Origin: Rhizobium sp. RCAM05350
GTDB lineage: Bacteria > Pseudomonadota > Alphaproteobacteria > Rhizobiales > Rhizobiaceae
Reading direction: 5' to 3'
Assembly (NCBI GenBank): GCA_024426085.1
Contig: CP087974.1
Location: forward strand, 1,922,001-1,986,000
DNA length: 64,000 nucleotides
The translations under genes and the position numbers were made by a program. Every line of letters begins with the position of its first letter. Within the stretch, counting starts at the first letter, position 1. The notes below the pieces were generated by a model. It saw nothing but the letters and a program-made list of their open reading frames with translations, ran no database searches and was not told the origin of the DNA. Positions 11,246 to 21,628 of the stretch are shown one piece after another.

Positions 11246-13083
11246 GTGAAGACCGTGGTGGAGAGATTCGCGCCGATGCCGCATGACATGAACAGTAAGA
11301 CTAACCAGCGTGTAGAAACCGACGACGATCAGCCTTTTTTCGATCAGCTCCGCATGATGCAACGAGCCTTTGTCGCCTCGCCTGTCCGCAAAACCATCAT
11401 ATGGCTCGCAATCGGGATCGTCGCTGTCATATTGGCGACAGCGTTCGGGCAGATCCTGCTGAACCGATGGTATAAGCCCTTCTACGATACGCTCGAGCGC
11501 CGCGATCTCTCCGCGTTTCTGATGCAATTCATCACCTTTGGCCAGATTGCCGGCACGCTGTTGATCCTCAATGTGCTGCAGACCTGGCTCAACCAGTGGA
11601 TCCGGATCAAGCTGAGAGAAGGCCTGACGCTCGATCTCATCGGCGAGTGGATGAAGCCCGCGCGGGCCTTTCGCCTTGCCAATGCCGGTTCCATCGGCAT
11701 CAATCCCGACCAGCGCGTGCACGAAGATGCCCGCCATCTCGCCGACCTGACCGCCGGCCTCACGATCGGACTATTCCAGTCGGGTATTCTGCTCGCCAGT
11801 TTTGTCGGCGTCCTGTGGTCACTCTCGTCTGGTTTCATCTTTCATGTCGGCGGCTACGATCTCAACATTCCCGGCTACATGGTCTGGGCAGCCTTCCTTT
11901 ACGCCGGAATAGCTGCGGCCCTGAGTTGGCTCGTCGGCCGTCCCCTCGTCAAGATCAATGGCGAACATTATGCGCAGGGAAGCCGCCTTGCGCTTCTCGC
12001 TGATGCGGGTCAACGAACATATAGAAGCGGTTTCGCTGTCTTCCGGCGAAGGCAATGAAAAGCGCCGTCTCCAGCGATCTCGCCTCGGTTCTGGAAATCA
12101 GCAACAAGCTGATGATGGCCCTGACACGGCTGACATGGGTCACATCCGGCTATGGCTGGCTTACGGTCGTCGCACCCATCGTCATCGCAGCCCCAGTCTA
12201 TTTCAACGGCAATCTCAGTTTCGGCGGCCTGATGATGGCCGCTGTTGGCGTTCAATCAGGTAAATGCATCGCTGCGCTGGTTTGTCGATAATATCGACAG
12301 CATCGCCGACTGGCGGGCGACATTGCTTCGCGTCGCCGCCTTCCGGTCTGCAATCCTGATGACCGACGAACGGCACGAAAACGACAAGCGCATCGAATTT
12401 GCCAAGTCAGATGGCCACCAACTGACCATCGACCAGCTGGAAATTGCCCTGCCGTCCGGCTGCATCAAGCTTGCAGATCAGCATGTCGAAATCCGGCCCG
12501 GCGACCGCGTTCTCGTCACTAGTGACTCGGATGTTGAAAAGGCGCCGTTCTTCCGGTCACTTGCTGGCCTTTGGCCCTGGGGACACGGACGCATCGCGCT
12601 ACCCGACGGCGACGACATCGCCTTTGTGCCGCGAACACCGTATTTCCCGCCCGGCACGCTGGAAGAGGTCCTCAGCTACCCTGAAAATCCAAGCAGTTTC
12701 AAAAAGCCGATATGGTGTCGGTGTTGTCCAAGGTTGGGCTCAGCAAGTTGCAAAACAGCTTCGATCAGGACATGCGAACGAAACTGAAGCTCAACGAAGT
12801 CGAGATCAGGCTTTTGGCCATTGCGCGGCTCGGACTGCACAAACCGAACTGGGTTATCATAGACGAGGCGCTCGACACCCTGGATCGCGATGCCTACCAG
12901 CAAGTCCTGACCTTCATGGAGCAGGAATTGGGCAATGCGGCCGTCGTGAATATCGGCAGGGTGGCGTCCGGAAATCGCTTCTTCACGCGCGTGCTGCAAC
13001 TCCAGAGCAACCCGGCGGGCAAAGCAATCCGCTTACTCCGGCCAAAAAGCCTTCGCACGGACAATCCAGAACTGGCGGATTGA
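11246..13083 (+). CDS. ABC transporter, fused permease-ATPase (ABC_membrane_2 type) with degenerate ATPase domain; several indels
   Basis: The N-terminal half carries hydrophobic helices and motifs of the YddA/SbmA-like group (LNRWYKPFYDTLERRD, RIKLREGLTLDLIGEWM, NPDQRVHEDARHLADLT). The C-terminal half aligns with the family ATPase domain but lacks key residues: the P-loop reads SDSDVEKAPFF, the Q-loop FVPRTPYFPPGTL and the signature LNEVEIRLLAIARLGLHKP. A Walker B-like VIIDEALDTLD remains. At least four frame changes (near 12000, 12055, 12250 and 12705) split it. Initiation may be at 11246, 11255 or 11276. Substrate unknown. Confidence 0.75.
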
Positions 13084-13156
13084 ACTGATGGGGCTTGTTT
13101 GCGCAAGCCCGCTTCGAGCTTCCCCCTCCGCAGCGACGGAGGGAGAAGGGGACGAC

Positions 13157-13693
13157 TTAGTTGACGGCTGTCAACGTCACCGACGTGCCACCGGCAGCAA
13201 GGTTGAGACCGAGCTGGCCCGTCACGCTGATCGTCTGCAGATGGATAGAGCCGGAGGTGCCGCCGACCAGGATATTGGCGCCGATGCCCGCTCCAACCGT
13301 CGCTTCAGCACTGGCACCCTGGTAGAGACCGCTGAGTGAACCCTGATGGTAACCCGCTGTCGGGGCCAGAACCGCCCAGACGAGCTTGCTGCGCGTCGTG
13401 AAGCCCAGGTCGACGCCCATCTTCCTGACAGCGCCGGTATAGTGGTCCGTGCGTTCAGCACCGACCGAGGAATGGAACGTGCAATCGATTTCCTTGGCCG
13501 AACCCAGGACGTAACCGGCACCACCGCCGACATTGCATTCGAGGTAACCGATCTTCACGCCGCCGCGCACATCGCTCTCTTCATAGCTGGGAGCCGGCGC
13601 TCCATTTGCCAGATCGGCAGCCTGGGCGGCAATTCCGCCAGTCAGAGCCAGGGTTGCCGTGGTCAGCGCCAAAGCTAGGGTTTTCTTCATCAT
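13157..13693 (-). CDS. Exported DUF992 family protein
   Basis: Starting at MMKKTLALALTTATLALTGG (good ribosome site GAAGGAAAG), the product has a signal peptide cleaved after AQA and a mature domain of about 155 residues. VKIGYLECNVGGGAGYVLGS and GVDLGFTTRSKLVWAVLAPT match DUF992, a family common in Rhizobiales. It is rich in glycine and beta-type sequence with two conserved Cys. Function is unknown and a periplasmic location is inferred. Confidence 0.8.
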   Translation of the reverse strand: MMKKTLALALTTATLALTGGIAAQAADLANGAPAPSYEESDVRGGVKIGYLECNVGGGAGYVLGSAKEIDCTFHSSVGAERTDHYTGAVRKMGVDLGFTTRSKLVWAVLAPTAGYHQGSLSGLYQGASAEATVGAGIGANILVGGTSGSIHLQTISVTGQLGLNLAAGGTSVTLTAVN

Positions 13694-13753
13694 TCTTTCC
13701 TTCTCAAACCGGGGTCGGTACAGGGCACGCAACCGTTCAGTCGATATATTCAT

Positions 13754-14098
13754 CGAAAGTCATCAGGTGTTTCTGCACCGATCCGCGCTGGCGCAATGAA
13801 CGCGAAGCAATGCGTGGATCGGTTGCAGATGACAGACGCTCAACTGTTCACTTGTTATTAGGACATTTCGAAGGCAGCCTCACCACCGCCGCCGCCCACC
13901 CACAACATGCTGGCCGCCCGTCACCAAAATCACACAGAATCGGGTTTCCACGCCGAGGTGGATGAGCGCCAGCATAGCTATGTGGCTCCGCCGAAACATG
14001 GAAGCATCGATCCTCAAGGATACTGCTCACCGGCTGGAAGGGGGTGACAAACGCCGTCTATCACGTCAACAATGGCGCCGCATCCTGGGGAGGAGACC
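13754..14098. other. Intergenic region between divergent genes
   Basis: About 345 bp between the DUF992 gene (minus) and the dehydrogenase gene (plus). A GGGGAGGAGA ribosome site precedes 14099. I see no RNA gene or repeat here; promoters for both genes must lie in it. Confidence 0.5.
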
Positions 14099-15196
14099 AT
14101 GCGGCAGATCGGTATAGGCATTGTCGGCTGCGGCAACATTTCGGACGCCTACCTCAAGGCGGCACCGACCTTTCCAGTGCTTGATATTATCGGCGTTGCC
14201 GACATCAACAGCACGGCGGCCCAGGCAAAAGCAGCCGCCTACGGCGTCACCGCGATGAGCATCGACGGGCTACTTGCCCATCCGCGGGTCGAAATCGTCC
14301 TCAACCTGACGACGCCGCAGTATCATGTGCCGGTCGGACTTCAGGCGGTGGCGCATGGCAAGCATGTCTATTCGGAAAAGCCCCTGGCCACGACCCTTGC
14401 CGATGCCGAGCGGCTGGTTGCCGCAGCCCGGGAAAAGATGTTCGCGTCGGCTGCGCGCCGGATACCTTCCTCGGCGGTTCGCATCAGACCGCCCGGCGGC
14501 TGATCGACGAGGATGTTATCGGTTCGATCATTGCCGGATCCGCCTTCATGCAGGTGCCCGGTCACGAACTCTGGCATCCGAACCCGGACTTCTACTACAA
14601 GCCCGGCGGTGGGCCGATGCTCGACATGGGGCCTTATTACCTGACCTGCCTCGTCAATCTGCTCGGGCCGGTGAAATCGGTAACCGGCCAGGCGAAGTCG
14701 TCCTATGCCACCCGCACGATCGGCTCCGGACCGCGCGAAGGCCAGACGGTCGCCGTCGAGGTGCCGACGCATATTTCCGGACTGCTCGATTTCGAAAACG
14801 GCGCGACAATCTCGATCACCACCAGTTTCGATGTCTGGAAACACGAGCACAATCATATCGAACTCTACGGCACGACCGGCTCGATGCTCGTGTCCGATCC
14901 CAACCAGTTCCAGGGAGAGATCAAAATGAGTGTTCGCAAGGGTGACTGGGCGGTGGCCGAACAGGTTCACTCCTATGGCGACGGTAACTACCAGAATCCT
15001 CGGCCTTGCCGACATGGCGCAGGCGATCGTCTCCGGCCGCGAACACCGCGCCAATCTCGCCCTGTCGCTGCACGTGCTTGAGATTATGGAATCAATCATC
15101 CGTTCGGCGGAAACGGGACAGCGGATCAACCTGAAACACGGCTGCGCACGGCCGGCGCCGATGCGAAGCCACCTGCCGTTCGGCATTCTGGAATAG
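14099..15196 (+). CDS. Gfo/Idh/MocA family NAD(P)-dependent dehydrogenase (two indels)
   Basis: The N-terminal Rossmann motif is IGIVGCGNISDAYLKAAP, the conserved catalytic-region motif is HVYSEKPLATTLADAERL, and the C-terminal domain has FYYKPGGGPMLDMGPYYLTCLVNLLGP. Frame shifts near 14450 and 15000 break it, and the rejoined product is about 365 residues. The ThuA-like gene starts 10 bp downstream. In rhizobia such pairs (thuA/thuB) act in trehalose or related sugar oxidation, so a role in sugar or sugar-alcohol catabolism is inferred. The substrate cannot be read from sequence. Confidence 0.87.
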
Positions 15197-15205
15197 GACA
15201 TACTT

Positions 15206-15852
15206 ATGAGCAAGACAGCACTGATCTTCTGGGGCGGCTGGGAAGGCCACACGCCGGCCCGCAGCGCCAATGTCGTCAAGGACATCCTGACAAGCCATGG
15301 TTTCGACGTGCGGCTGGAACAAGGTACGGCGGTTCTCGCCGATCCGCAGATCGCAGCGCTGGATCTGATCGTTCCCGTCATCACCATGTCGACGATTGAG
15401 AAGCCGGAACTGGAAAACCTCGTTTCTGCCGTCCGCGGCGGCACCGGCCTTGCCGGTTTTCACGGCACGATGGGCGACAGCTTTCGCAACGAGCCGGAAT
15501 ATCAGTTCATGACCGGCGGCCAATGGGTCTCCCACCCCGGCAACATCATCGACTACCGTATCGACATCACACGATCGGACGATCCGATCGTCGCTGGCAT
15601 CCAGGGCTTTTCCTACCGCTCAGAGCAATATTACATGCATGTCGATCCGAGCAATGAGGTGCTGGCAACCACCACCTTTACCGGCGAACATTTCGCGTCG
15701 ATCGAAGGCGTCGTGATGCCCGTCGTCTGGAAGCGCCACTACGGCAAGGGCCGCGTGTTCTACACGCGCTTGGCCATACGGCCGATGAGTTCGAGGCACC
15801 GCAGATGAAGACGATCTTCGAACGCGGCGCGCTCTGGGCAAGCCGGGGCTAA
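15206..15852 (+). CDS. ThuA-like glutamine-amidotransferase-fold protein (3' frameshift)
   Basis: ALIFWGGWEGHTPARSANVVKDIL, GTGLAGFHGTMGDSFRNEPEYQFMTGGQWVSHPG and GKGRVFYT are typical of the ThuA family, which has a class I amidotransferase-like fold without the usual catalytic Cys. A single-base deletion near 15766 puts the last 28 residues (LGHTADEFEAPQMK to ASRG) in another frame ending at TAA 15850. It is paired with the preceding dehydrogenase. Confidence 0.85.
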
Positions 15853-15858
15853 CCCACC

Positions 15859-17280
15859 TTACGGGATGGCGTAGACGGGGATCTCTCGCGTGATGCCGCA
15901 GCGCGGCATTGTGGGAGACCGGTTTCAGGTTCTTGGCAAACAGCAGGTCCGCCGCCTTGGCATCGCCGACAACCTCGCCGGTGACGAAGATCGCCTGCGA
16001 GGTCACTGAGCCCCTGAACGCGAGAGGCTATATTGACCGTCTGGCCGAAATAGTCCTGCCGCTCGTTCATCGTCACCGCGATGCAAGGTCCCGTATGCAC
16101 GCCGATCTTGAGGATCAGGTCCTCCCGCTCGCTCTTTTGATTCAGCGCCTGCATGGCATCGCGCATTCTCAACGCGGCGGCAACGGCCCGGTCCGGCGTT
16201 GGAAACGTTGCCATGACGGCATCGCCGATCGTCTTGACCACAGCACCGGTCTCGGCGGCGACGATCTCATGCAGCACCTGGAAATGCGCCCGCACCAGAT
16301 CGAACGCGACCAGATCGCCAACGCGTTCGTAGAGTTCCGTCGATGCACGCAGATCGGTGAACAGGAAGGTCAGGCTGGTGATCTTCAGCCGCTGGTCGAC
16401 ATCGAGCGTATCCGTCCGGTAGAGATCGTGAAAAGTCTGGTTGGTGAGCAGCCTTTTGGCCGTCAGGAACGGTCTTCGATTGCCAAGCAATCCGTGCAGC
16501 ACATCGCCGGCGATGCAGACGGTCGGCAGAACCCTGGTATCGGTCCTGTTTTCGAGCGCAATGCGTAGCGGTCCCGGATGCATTTCGATGACCTGATTTT
16601 GCGTATGATCCTTGTCGAACACCAGATTCAAGTTCTGCCGTTCGCGGGTTGCCTCGCCCTTGATGTCGAGGAATTGCGCATTGTGGGTCACCGGTTCGAA
16701 CACGATAATGAATTCCGACGGCAATTGCAGCGACAGGACGGCCTTCTCCCCTGGCGCAAGTTCGACATCTTCAAGCACGAAACCTTCGACCAGCGCCTCG
16801 AAATTCTCCTCCGGCAGGTCTACACCCGACCCCCAATAAATCTGCCGGAAATATTCGGCCATCGGCAGTTCGTGCGGATTGTGCGCGGCGATCTTGCGGA
16901 CTCGCGGGCTGACCGTGAAGGTGACCTCGACCATCTCGTCGAGCGTTGCCGGAATAATTGTTGGCGCACAGTGCGCAGACATAGCAGTCCTTCTGCATCG
17001 TCTTCAGTGTTGCGTTGGAATCCAGCACGCCGCCGCAACCGGGACAGAGCACGTTCCAGGACATATCGAACATGCCGATCTGTGCGGCGTGGAGGAAGGT
17101 CGCGATCGTGCGCTCCTCGTCCAGTTGGTGGCGCGTGGCAAACGCCAGCACGTTAATCCGGCAAAGATGCCTGTCAGGACCGTCTGCCACAACGCGCTGG
17201 ATCGCATCGACCGCTTGCGGATAGTCATGCAGGGATTGGCGCAGCAGTGAGAATAAAGCCTGGGTCTCGGTTTCGCTCAT
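15859..17280 (-). CDS. Class III adenylate/guanylate cyclase with N-terminal DUF5939-like region (two indels)
   Basis: From MSETETQALFSLL the N-terminus has a zinc-ribbon-like pair CPGCGG and CYVCALC around residues 80-110, then a DUF5939-type domain (HELPMAEYFRQIYWGSGVDLPEENFEA). The C-terminal cyclase domain has FLFTDLRASTELYERVGD and VKTIGDAVMATFPTPDRA, giving both metal-binding Asp residues, and IGVHTGPCIAVTMNERQDYFGQTVNIASRVQ. Frame shifts near 16970 and 15990 split it. The end lies at 15859 (EIPVYAIP). It is convergent with the ThuA-like gene. Likely makes cAMP in the cytoplasm; the input signal is unknown. Confidence 0.87.
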
Positions 17281-17535
17281 GACGTCACCTTCGGGTCGCA
17301 GCATTCGATATCTGGGGCCGCAAAATACGGAAGGTCCGCTTCTGCGCGCCACCCAGACCACTGTTCTACACCCGTTCAGGTCAACTGACATCCTGCGAAT
17401 GCACGCAAACGGTCACAAGAACGCGACATGGGGATTATCGGCGGACTTCTATCATCGTGGGCGGCTGACGCCGTCTTGAAAAAAACGGATACCCCGCCAC
17501 CAAGGAAGATGACGGGGGCAGATGGAAAAGGCCGC

Positions 17536-17865
17536 TTATTCTTCGATCGTGTACTCGCCCAATTCGCACAGATCCTGCGTATCGGTCGTGACGTCGAGAT
17601 CATCGCCTTGGAATTCAAAACGCATGTCGTATTTGCAGACATCCCGTCCGTCCACGATGGTGATTTCCATGGCCTCATCTGGGCCGAGTGCCTGACGGCC
17701 AAAGATATCGTCTTCCCATTTGTCGACGCCAACCGGCGAAGCGTGGAAATTGTTGAGTACCGAATTCGTGCCATTCTTCAACGTGAAGACGAGGTCCTCC
17801 GCATGCGAGACACTGGCCGTCAACAACACCGCTGCGGCAGCAACGGCGATCTTCATTCTCTGCAT
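17536..17865 (-). CDS. Small exported protein of unknown function
   Basis: 109 residues. MQRMKIAVAAAAVLLTASVSHA is a clear signal peptide. The acidic mature part (DLVFTLKNGTNSVLNNFHAS, CKYDMRFEF, DLCELGEYTIEE) has two Cys that could pair in the periplasm. It resembles small rhizobial exported proteins without assigned function. Confidence 0.75.
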   Translation of the reverse strand: MQRMKIAVAAAAVLLTASVSHAEDLVFTLKNGTNSVLNNFHASPVGVDKWEDDIFGRQALGPDEAMEITIVDGRDVCKYDMRFEFQGDDLDVTTDTQDLCELGEYTIEE

Positions 17866-18433
17866 TTTCTACTCCATAAAGCCCAAGCGGCTGCGGGCTT
17901 TAGAGCCCCACGAATGTGAATGCGGCATGAATGAGGCAGGTGTAATTCAATCGGCGCTTAAGCAGGCGCCGGCTCGTAGTGGCCGATTGCAGCTGCCCTG
18001 TGCGGACCGCTTTCCTGCAGTGCAGTCACCTATTCAATTCATTGTTTTTAAAAGAAAATATTACACGATCAACTATCACTTCAGCGATAAACACGACATT
18101 GCCGGCCGACGGAATATTGCCTCATCCCATCGCCGATGACGGGCTCCGCTGCCACAGGTGACCACAACACCACCAAATATGGAGCACCTTGATCAAGTGA
18201 GCCAATGCTGCATTCAAACCGCACCACACGACCGATAAATTGTCGGTTGGCTGCCTGTCAGAACCTTTTTGGATTGTCTTCAATCACATGGTAGGTCATT
18301 GATTCTGCGTACTTTTAGCTGATGACAACCCTTGTTGCGTCTCTCTCGACCTCGTAGATGTGTCTCCGCGGCCACCGGAGTCACAAAAAGGCCCTGCAAT
18401 CGTGGCCTTAGCATTACTCTCGTGGAGACAAAC
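17866..18433. other. Intergenic stretch, core/accessory junction
   Basis: No convincing gene. Composition turns AT-richer after about 18030. Right of it the accessory patch begins. I looked for a copy of the tRNA-Thr attachment repeat here and found none. Confidence 0.4.
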
Positions 18434-19527
18434 CTAAGCGTTCGGGGGCAGCAAGCGCGCCTTGGCGAGGTCTTCCTTTCGGTAGTATCGCGCGATTTTC
18501 CCCGAGGTTTCGAAAATCGGTTCCATCCCGTTACGTTCGAGTTCATCCCTCATGTAGGCGATGTTGCGGCGCCATCCGCTCGCGATCTTGTGGAGGGACC
18601 TGTGGTTGTTGAGGAAGGCCTTGATGCTGTCCCGGTGTACGAATGGCTGGGACCTGCGTGTTCTCGGATTAGTCCTGACTTCGACAGGTAGGACTCGGTT
18701 CTTCACCAGCGCGGACACGGTCGCGTCAGTGGTCGCCAATGCGTTCTTGACCTCGTTCATGTTGAAATAGACGCCCTCGTTACCGTGATCGTCTCGACCG
18801 TGATTACCGTCGGTCGAAACAGGAAGTTCGCCAAGATCGACTAGAAGGCTTCCCAACATCATCTTATCGTCGGCTCGGGCGACTCGGGTCAATTTGCCGT
18901 CGAGGAGCATTTCGACAATATCGGTCAGAGTGAGACTCCGTCGTCGGCACGCGGCACTGAGCGGTACCAGATCATGACCTTGGCCCGCTACCGACGGCTG
19001 AACAGACGACTGCGAAAGTCGTCGAGATCGGCCTTTCCGACCCGATAATATGGCCGGTTGGCTTCTACCCCGCGCTCAGAAACCTTAAGTAGGCCACGCG
19101 CAATGATGTCATGCACACGGTTGTCGGTGGTGCCGAGGGCTACTGCGGCTTCAATTGTCGTCATGTTCTCCGTCGCGGCCCCGAGGATATTCTCCCCGTC
19201 CTCGACCGCGAAACAGACGCGTCTGTCCGAAAGCTTCGAGTGCGATGTAATCCCGCGTTCCTCAAGTAGTTTCCGGACTCGCTGCTTATCCAGGGAATAT
19301 TCGATGGCCGCGGAACGTACCGAGTGCAGCTGTCGACGGTCGACGGGAAGAACAAACCTGTCACCCGGGCCGACCGGCACATTGCGTTCTACCAGGTTCT
19401 GAAACAGCTCGATCGTCTCGGCATAGGCGGGAGCGTCGACGTTACGGCGAAGATGGCGGACCATCGGGCCAAAGAACTCCGTGATCGTGCGAGCGGCTGG
19501 TCGATGCAGATTGACGGCCTCAGTCAC
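18434..19527 (-). pseudogene. TniQ-like / HTH protein, C-terminal fragment cut off by the IS3 element
   Basis: Two frames (19527-18988 and 18910-18434) join through one indel near 18985: the readthrough GQGHDLVPLSAACRRRSLTL and DIVEMLLDGKLTRV bridges them. The product has several short HTH-like units (MTTIEAAVALGTTDNRVHDII; SAAIEYSLDKQRVRKLLEERG), resembling the C-terminal region of alphaproteobacterial TniQ proteins. The reading frame begins exactly at the IS end (GTG at 19527), so the N-terminal part, including any TniQ zinc domain, is missing. The family call is tentative. Confidence 0.4.
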
Positions 19528-19561
19528 TGGCCTGCCCCCATCGGGTGATCCTGGTTTAATG

Positions 19562-20496
19562 TTAGTGCATTCTGGGTCTGGCCGCTACCGCCGGGGTTGA
19601 TGCCGGTCCGTTCTGACGCGGCCACACGGTGGCTTCGGGTGCTGGTGGCTTGTAGTTCAGTGATGAGTGCGGACGCACGGTGTTGTAGTGCTGCCGCCAA
19701 CTCTCGATGATGATCTTTGCCTCCTTGAGCGTGTAGAAAATTTCTCCGTTGAGCAGTTCGTCCCTGAGCTTCGAGTTGAAGCTTTCTGCAATAACCGTTC
19801 TCCCACGGGCTGCCCGGCATGATGTAGGCCGTCTTGGCACCGACCAGCGCAATCCATTCCCTCAAAGCCTTGGCAATGAATTCGGGACCGTTGTCAGAAC
19901 GAATATGTGCCGGGACGCCGCGCAGGATGAAGAGGTCGGAGAGCACATCGATGACGTCGACAGCCTTCAGCTTTCTCTCGACCCTGATAGCGATGCATTC
20001 CCGTGTGAACTCGTCGATCACATCAGCGCAAACGCAAAGCGTTTGTCGCGAACATGCGTAGCTTTCTGCCGTTGTGGGTCCGGTCTTCGACAAAATCGTA
20101 GGACCAGACATGATTGGGGTACTCCGGCCAAAGCCGGATACATGAGCTTTCGTTCAGCCAGAGCCGACCGCGCTTGGGTTGCTTGTAGGGTACCTTCAGC
20201 CCCTCCCGTCGCCATATCCGCTCGACCCGTTTGACGTTCACGATCCAGCCCGCCTGGTGCAGCATCGCCGTGATGCGACGATAGCCATAGCGGCCATACT
20301 GGAGAGCGAGTGCCGTGATGTCGGCGGTCAATGCCGCCTCGTCAGCCGGTGTCTTTGCGATTTTGCGCTGCGTAGAACGATGCTGGCCGAGAACCCGGCA
20401 TGCCCGTCGTTCGGACACGCCCAGCTCCTCGTGACATGGTCCACACAGGCACGGCGGCGGGCGGGGCTTAGAAGTTTCCCCTGGCAGCCTCCGCAA
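19562..20496 (-). CDS. IS3-family transposase OrfB (DDE; frameshifted)
   Basis: Catalytic core of the transposase. The HTH-like start ERRACRVLGQHRSTQRK is followed by GYRRITAMLHQAGW and the DDE residues in WSYDFVEDRT, RSDNGPEF and NGYCESFNSKLRDELL, then RPHSSLNYKPPAPE. Two frame changes (near 20035 and 19805) break the gene. Normal expression would also require a programmed frameshift from orfA. Confidence 0.88.
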
Positions 20497-20776
20497 GGAT
20501 CATCTTGTCCAAGGTCAGATCGGAAACTGCCCGCCGGAGCCGGGCATTCTCGGTCCCCAGCTCTTTCAGGCGCTTCACCTGGTCACCCTGCAGACCGCCA
20601 TATTCGGCTCGCCAACGGTAATAGGTTACTTCCGTCACACCTATCGACCGGATCGCCTCCGCAATCGATTTGCCCTGCGCATTCAGCACGTCAACCTGAC
20701 GAAGCTTCGTGACGATCTCTTCTGCCTTGTGTCTTTTCGCTGCCATTTCAATGTCCTTCTTCGGCTCATAAGCCAT
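20468..20776 (-). CDS. IS3-family transposase OrfA
   Basis: 102 residues with a helix-turn-helix (HKAEEIVTKLRQVDVLNAQG, SIGVTEVTYYRWRAEYGG) and a leucine-zipper-like tail (ENARLRRAVSDLTLDKMIL). It overlaps orfB in another frame, as is usual for this family. Confidence 0.9.
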   Translation of the reverse strand: MAYEPKKDIEMAAKRHKAEEIVTKLRQVDVLNAQGKSIAEAIRSIGVTEVTYYRWRAEYGGLQGDQVKRLKELGTENARLRRAVSDLTLDKMILAEAARGNF

Positions 20777-20789
20777 ACTTCAAAAAGGA

Positions 20790-21221
20790 TCACTTTTCAG
20801 GCGGCAGACCAAGGTCAAGGTCAAGTGCCCGTTTGAGGTAGGCATCGAATACCGTGATCAGCGCCCGCGTGTGCAGGTACAGGAGATCTTCCTCGACTAT
20901 TGTGAACCAGTGCTGTTCGGCATCGCGTAGTGCATCAATCATGCGCATGGTTCCGGCCTCGGCTTCGGTGAGCCCATGATTCTGCCTGCACAGGTGAAGA
21001 GCGCGGTCGAAGCCGATACTCTTCCCACTTTTGTCATCGAAAACCTTCACCTTATTCTGAACAAGGACGGCCTTGAGGAGCATCTCGCACGCGTGCTGTA
21101 GATGGAGGAGCACCGAGCAGACGCGGCCTTCGTCGTCGTAACTGTTGAACGTGCCCATCGCTATTCGCATCGAGCTGATAGACTTGTTGGAAAGCGTCTT
21201 CGCATCTCTGATCAGCGGCAT
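20790..21221 (-). pseudogene. DUF3644 family protein, C-terminally truncated by the IS
   Basis: From MPLIRDAKTLSNKSISSMRI (GGAG nine bases upstream), LLHLQHACEMLLKAVLVQNK and DALRDAEQHWFTIVEEDLLYLHTRALITVFDAYLKRAL match DUF3644, a helical family of unknown function often in accessory regions. The last residues (LPPEK) and the stop come from the IS end at 20811, so the natural C-terminus is lost. Confidence 0.7.
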
Positions 21222-21388
21222 GCGGGAATCTCCGGACAAAGGCGTGTTGTAACAAATCTGGCATGGCTCCAAGAAGCGCCAAGCCCTATCCTTCGGTCTG
21301 GAGGGGCATCGGGTGATTGCCAAATCAGTCGAGTTTCGTGCAAGGTGCCACCAACAACAAAAACTATCCGGAAGAAGAGCATGACACA

Positions 21389-21520
21389 ATGAGTGGCGAA
21401 TACGACCCGAGGGCTGTTGCGAACCTCCTGCTCGATGAGGCGGATCGGCTCGGGATAAAGATCACCAACCTTGCTCTGCAGAAGCTGCTTTATTTCGCCC
21501 ATGCCGATGATCGACATTAA
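21389..21520 (+). pseudogene. Panacea/DUF4065 (SocA-like) antitoxin domain, N-terminal remnant
   Basis: MSGEYDPRAVANLLLDEADR plus LGIKITNLALQKLLYFAHA is the hallmark first 40 residues of Panacea (DUF4065) proteins, which are antitoxins or proteolysis adaptors in several toxin-antitoxin systems. The match stops abruptly and runs to a stop after DDRH. About 110 bp of unassigned DNA follows before the next gene. It is divergent from the truncated DUF3644 gene. Confidence 0.6.
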
Positions 21521-21628
21521 AGGAGGCGCGTCCCGCCGCGACGACGTGCCAACAACACGGCGCAGACCGGGTCGCATAGTTTACGCGTCTTCTACGTCCG
21601 CTCATCGATCGATGAGAACTTTATTGCC

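Larger units (their letters stand above)
19528..20811 (-). mobile_element. IS3-family insertion sequence, IS407 group
   Basis: About 1.28 kb with imperfect terminal inverted repeats: the left end begins TGGCCTGCCCCC at 19528 and the right end finishes GGCGGCAGACCA at 20811, with a shared inner AGGATCAC block. It encodes orfA and orfB. The flanking tetranucleotides (TCAC left, AGGT right) differ, so no target duplication is visible. Both flanking genes are truncated, which suggests a deletion or recombination at the element. Confidence 0.85.

Noticed and set aside
13848..14030. Short minus-strand frame upstream of the Gfo/Idh/MocA gene
   Set aside because: Low-complexity His/Pro/Cys composition, no ribosome site and no family pattern; it reads like intergenic DNA.
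17866..18433. Outer attachment repeat of a larger island starting near 18.2 kb
   Set aside because: I searched this stretch by eye for the tRNA-Thr 3' end motif (GGTGCTGCTAGAGAG) and found no copy.
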